From: PGYT01 sp963675055
GTDB taxonomy: Bacteria > Bacteroidota > Ignavibacteria > Ignavibacteriales > Melioribacteraceae
Assembly: GCA_963675055.2 (NCBI GenBank)
Contig: CAXXJE010000004.1
Coordinates: 682,001 to 746,000, forward strand
DNA: 64,000 nucleotides
Direction of reading: 5' to 3'
Shown here: positions 62,124 through 64,000 of the stretch, piece by piece
Position numbering within the stretch: the first letter of the stretch is position 1
How the letters are laid out: each line of letters starts with the position of its first letter
Made by a program: the position numbers and the translations under genes
The notes under the pieces: generated by a model
What the model was told of the DNA's origin: nothing
The model's input: the letters and a program-made list of their open reading frames with translations, nothing else
The model's database searches: none

Positions 62124-63314
62124 TTAAAATACATTTCCTAATACAAGTCCAACTAAGTACCCTGTATAATTCCCGATTATATAACCCCAAATACCTATCA
62201 ATAAAGAAGGAACGACGAGCGCATGCCAGCCCTTTGCATTTGCAATTGCAACACCGTTCATAGGTCCGCCGGAAGTAACAATAGCGGCCAAAACAAGTTC
62301 TTCCAACTGGAACTTAAACAATTTCCCGAGAGAAAAAGTAACAATGAAGTTGAACAAGAGTATGATTGCACAAAACAGAAGCATGGTCGGCGCTTCGACT
62401 ACTACGGTTTTAATACTTGCCGGAATTCCAATGAGAGCGAAAAAGAGGAATATTAAGAATGTACCGAGTTCATCGGATCCGCTTATTCGCTTGGATAAAA
62501 CAGGAAAGATAATCGGGAATAAAATTGAGAATGTTGTTAACAATAAATACTTTTGCCCGAGTACAGACTGAATAATGGCGGGATAATCGGATGCTGAAAA
62601 GTACTCGCTAATCAGAGAAGATAGTGAGGCAATGACAAAAGCTATTGATATCGACATCCCGATATCAAGAAGACTTATTTGTTTAGAATTCCATAAACCA
62701 TCCTTACTATCCGTCTCATTAATCCGGAAACTGCCGGTAAGTTCATTATCCGGAAATAATTTCTTAACCAGTTTCAGCGAGGGCAATGTAATTAAAACTA
62801 TAAAGTACAAAGCCATAATTCCGTTATCCGCAACAAGCGTAGCATTTATCAAATCTCTCGGAGGTTCGAAAATTGATACAAGCGCAACGAAGTTTACCGC
62901 CCCGCCGATATAGCTTCCGGTCATCGCGGGCACAATTAATTCCAGGTGAGGTACGGCAGCAGCAAGCAATAAAACAGCAATAACGCTCCCGACAATAGTA
63001 CCTAAGGCGCTCAGATGAAAAGCCCAGAACAACCTGCCCGTTTCTTTAAGAATTCTCCGTATGTCCATTTTAATTAATAATAGCGGGATAGTCAGAGGGA
63101 CAATGTATTCCCAAATTATATCATAAGAGACCGATTCGGTGGGAAGAAATCCTACATTGGACAGAATCATTCCTCCAATCATCGCAAGCAGTGCGCCTGT
63201 TAGTTTTTGGAATACTTTATATGTTTTCTCCAAATAAATACTTAAAGTTGCTACACTAAATAGCGAAGTCCATATAATCCAGTGATTCTCCGGGGAAATA
63301 AAACTCTCCATCAT
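62124..63314 (-). CDS. DUF819 family membrane protein
   Basis: A 396-residue protein of about ten hydrophobic segments. The central PAMTGSYIGGAVNFVAL and C-terminal VTSGGPMNGVAIANAKGWHALVVPSLLIGIWGYIIGNYTGY match the DUF819 (YjcL-like) family, assumed to be transporters. It precedes the cysteine desulfhydrase-like gene in reverse order: the latter is upstream on the same strand. Substrate unknown. Confidence 0.88.
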   Translation of the reverse strand: MMESFISPENHWIIWTSLFSVATLSIYLEKTYKVFQKLTGALLAMIGGMILSNVGFLPTESVSYDIIWEYIVPLTIPLLLIKMDIRRILKETGRLFWAFHLSALGTIVGSVIAVLLLAAAVPHLELIVPAMTGSYIGGAVNFVALVSIFEPPRDLINATLVADNGIMALYFIVLITLPSLKLVKKLFPDNELTGSFRINETDSKDGLWNSKQISLLDIGMSISIAFVIASLSSLISEYFSASDYPAIIQSVLGQKYLLLTTFSILFPIIFPVLSKRISGSDELGTFLIFLFFALIGIPASIKTVVVEAPTMLLFCAIILLFNFIVTFSLGKLFKFQLEELVLAAIVTSGGPMNGVAIANAKGWHALVVPSLLIGIWGYIIGNYTGYLVGLVLGNVF

Positions 63315-63335
63315 TCAATCCTTTCCAAATAATTA

Positions 63336-64000
63336 TTACTTCAGCAAATTTTCTTTATATGAGAATAAAGCGGCAGTACCTCCGGTATGCCAAAACAGCA
63401 CAGTTTCATCCGGCTTGAATTGCCCATTTCTTATTAAATCCAACAGCCCGGCCATCGCCCTGCCCGTGTAAACAGGGTCAAGGAAAATACCCTCAGTTTC
63501 AGCAACTATTTTAATTGCCTCCCGCTCAGCTTCACCTACAATTCCATAACCTTTGCCCATATATTCTGAACGAATATCAACGTCAGATAAAACAAAGTTC
63601 GCGTCAATATTCAACAAATCGGAAGTTTCATTTGCGAGTTCCAAAACAAGTTGATTAAACGGAACAGATCCGGCCACTTCTTTGTCGATCTGAATCCCTA
63701 CAACCCTGGTTTCAGATTCCAGTTTTTTAAGTCCCGTCAGTAATCCGGCTTGTGTTGCTCCTGAACTTGACGGTACAATTATATAATCTATATCCGCCTT
63801 AATTCTTCCTGATTCCAATTCCATAGCGGCATTCACAAAACCAAGGGCTCCGATTGGATTCGAACCTCCGTATGGAATTACAAAAGGTTTCTTGCCTTGT
63901 TCAACCAGCTCATCATAGATTTGAGGAATCGTTTCACCCTTCCTGTATTTGCCGCTCCAGTGAATTTCGGATTTCAGAAGGTGATCCAGAAAAAGATTCC
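63336..64000 (-). CDS. D-cysteine desulfhydrase / ACC deaminase family protein (5' end outside window)
   Basis: The frame is open to the window edge and encodes the last ~220 residues of a PLP-dependent enzyme. Visible are IPYGGSNPIGALGFVNAAME, VPSSSGATQAGLLTG, EYMGKGYG and LFWHTGGTAALFSY, typical of D-cysteine desulfhydrase and ACC deaminase. The PLP Lys is in the missing N-terminal part. Which substrate it uses cannot be told. It lies 22 bases before the DUF819 gene, so they may be co-transcribed. Confidence 0.9.
   Translation of the reverse strand, partial: NLFLDHLLKSEIHWSGKYRKGETIPQIYDELVEQGKKPFVIPYGGSNPIGALGFVNAAMELESGRIKADIDYIIVPSSSGATQAGLLTGLKKLESETRVVGIQIDKEVAGSVPFNQLVLELANETSDLLNIDANFVLSDVDIRSEYMGKGYGIVGEAEREAIKIVAETEGIFLDPVYTGRAMAGLLDLIRNGQFKPDETVLFWHTGGTAALFSYKENLLK

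Overview
The window looks like a chromosomal segment of a Gram-negative bacterium of the Bacteroidota/Chlorobi superphylum, most likely an Ignavibacteria-type lineage. This is inferred from two very large secreted proteins ending in the 'NYPNPFNP...GxYxxxxxxxxLxSGVYxxxxR...RKxxLLK' type IX sorting domain, a type IX secretion plug protein, an LptD-type outer-membrane protein, a TonB-dependent receptor with a carboxypeptidase-like plug, and AT-rich intergenic DNA. No rRNA, tRNA, CRISPR array, integrase or insertion sequence was recognised.

Layout. 1-6341 (+): a tight trp operon, trpE(partial)-trpG-trpD-trpC-trpF-DAHP synthase-trpB-trpA, with most genes overlapping; the DAHP synthase feeds the pathway it is embedded in. 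6370-7344 (-): an unusual J-domain-like/leucine-rich-repeat protein. 7427-14153 (-): a complete single-strand his operon hisG-D-C-B-H-A-F-IE, preceded at 14193-14296 by a short leader peptide with four consecutive His codons and a terminator, i.e. a classical ribosome-mediated attenuator. 14431-19895: a metallophosphoesterase, a pyruvate-phosphate-dikinase-like protein fused to a nucleotidyltransferase, and glutamate dehydrogenase. 20263-24403 (-): a secreted metalloprotease with a sorting domain, and an MscS channel.

24492-28470 (+): two adjacent transcription units (membrane protein + winged-helix regulator; TPR protein + TonB receptor) that share an 18/21-identical upstream element, probably the regulator's operator. 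28472-32897 (-): an operon for a corrinoid protein, a PhyH dioxygenase, a MetH-activation-like protein, a UroD-family methyltransferase and a ROK regulator; this is the best candidate for an uncharacterised metabolic system. 33086-37149 (-): oxidative pentose phosphate entry (zwf-pgl-pgi). 37259-45567 (-): an envelope-oriented cluster (small protein, T9SS plug protein, oxidoreductase, lipoprotein, LptD, NYN protein, serine hydrolase, phosphodiester glycosidase).

45857-49672: a DUF4097 protein with nine TSGGD repeats, the fluoride pair crcB-DUF190 with a PAP2 phosphatase, and a lipase-like lipoprotein. 49744-58580: a VOC protein; a 348-bp partial copy of the 3' end of pntB that differs from the intact gene only at synonymous sites; a 1409-residue subtilisin-like secreted protease lying between the two copies; and the transhydrogenase operon pntA1-pntA2-pntB interrupted by a four-helix-bundle protein gene. 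58798-64000 (-): serine deaminase, a class C beta-lactamase-like hydrolase, a DUF819 membrane protein and the 3' part of a D-cysteine desulfhydrase/ACC-deaminase-like gene that runs off the window.
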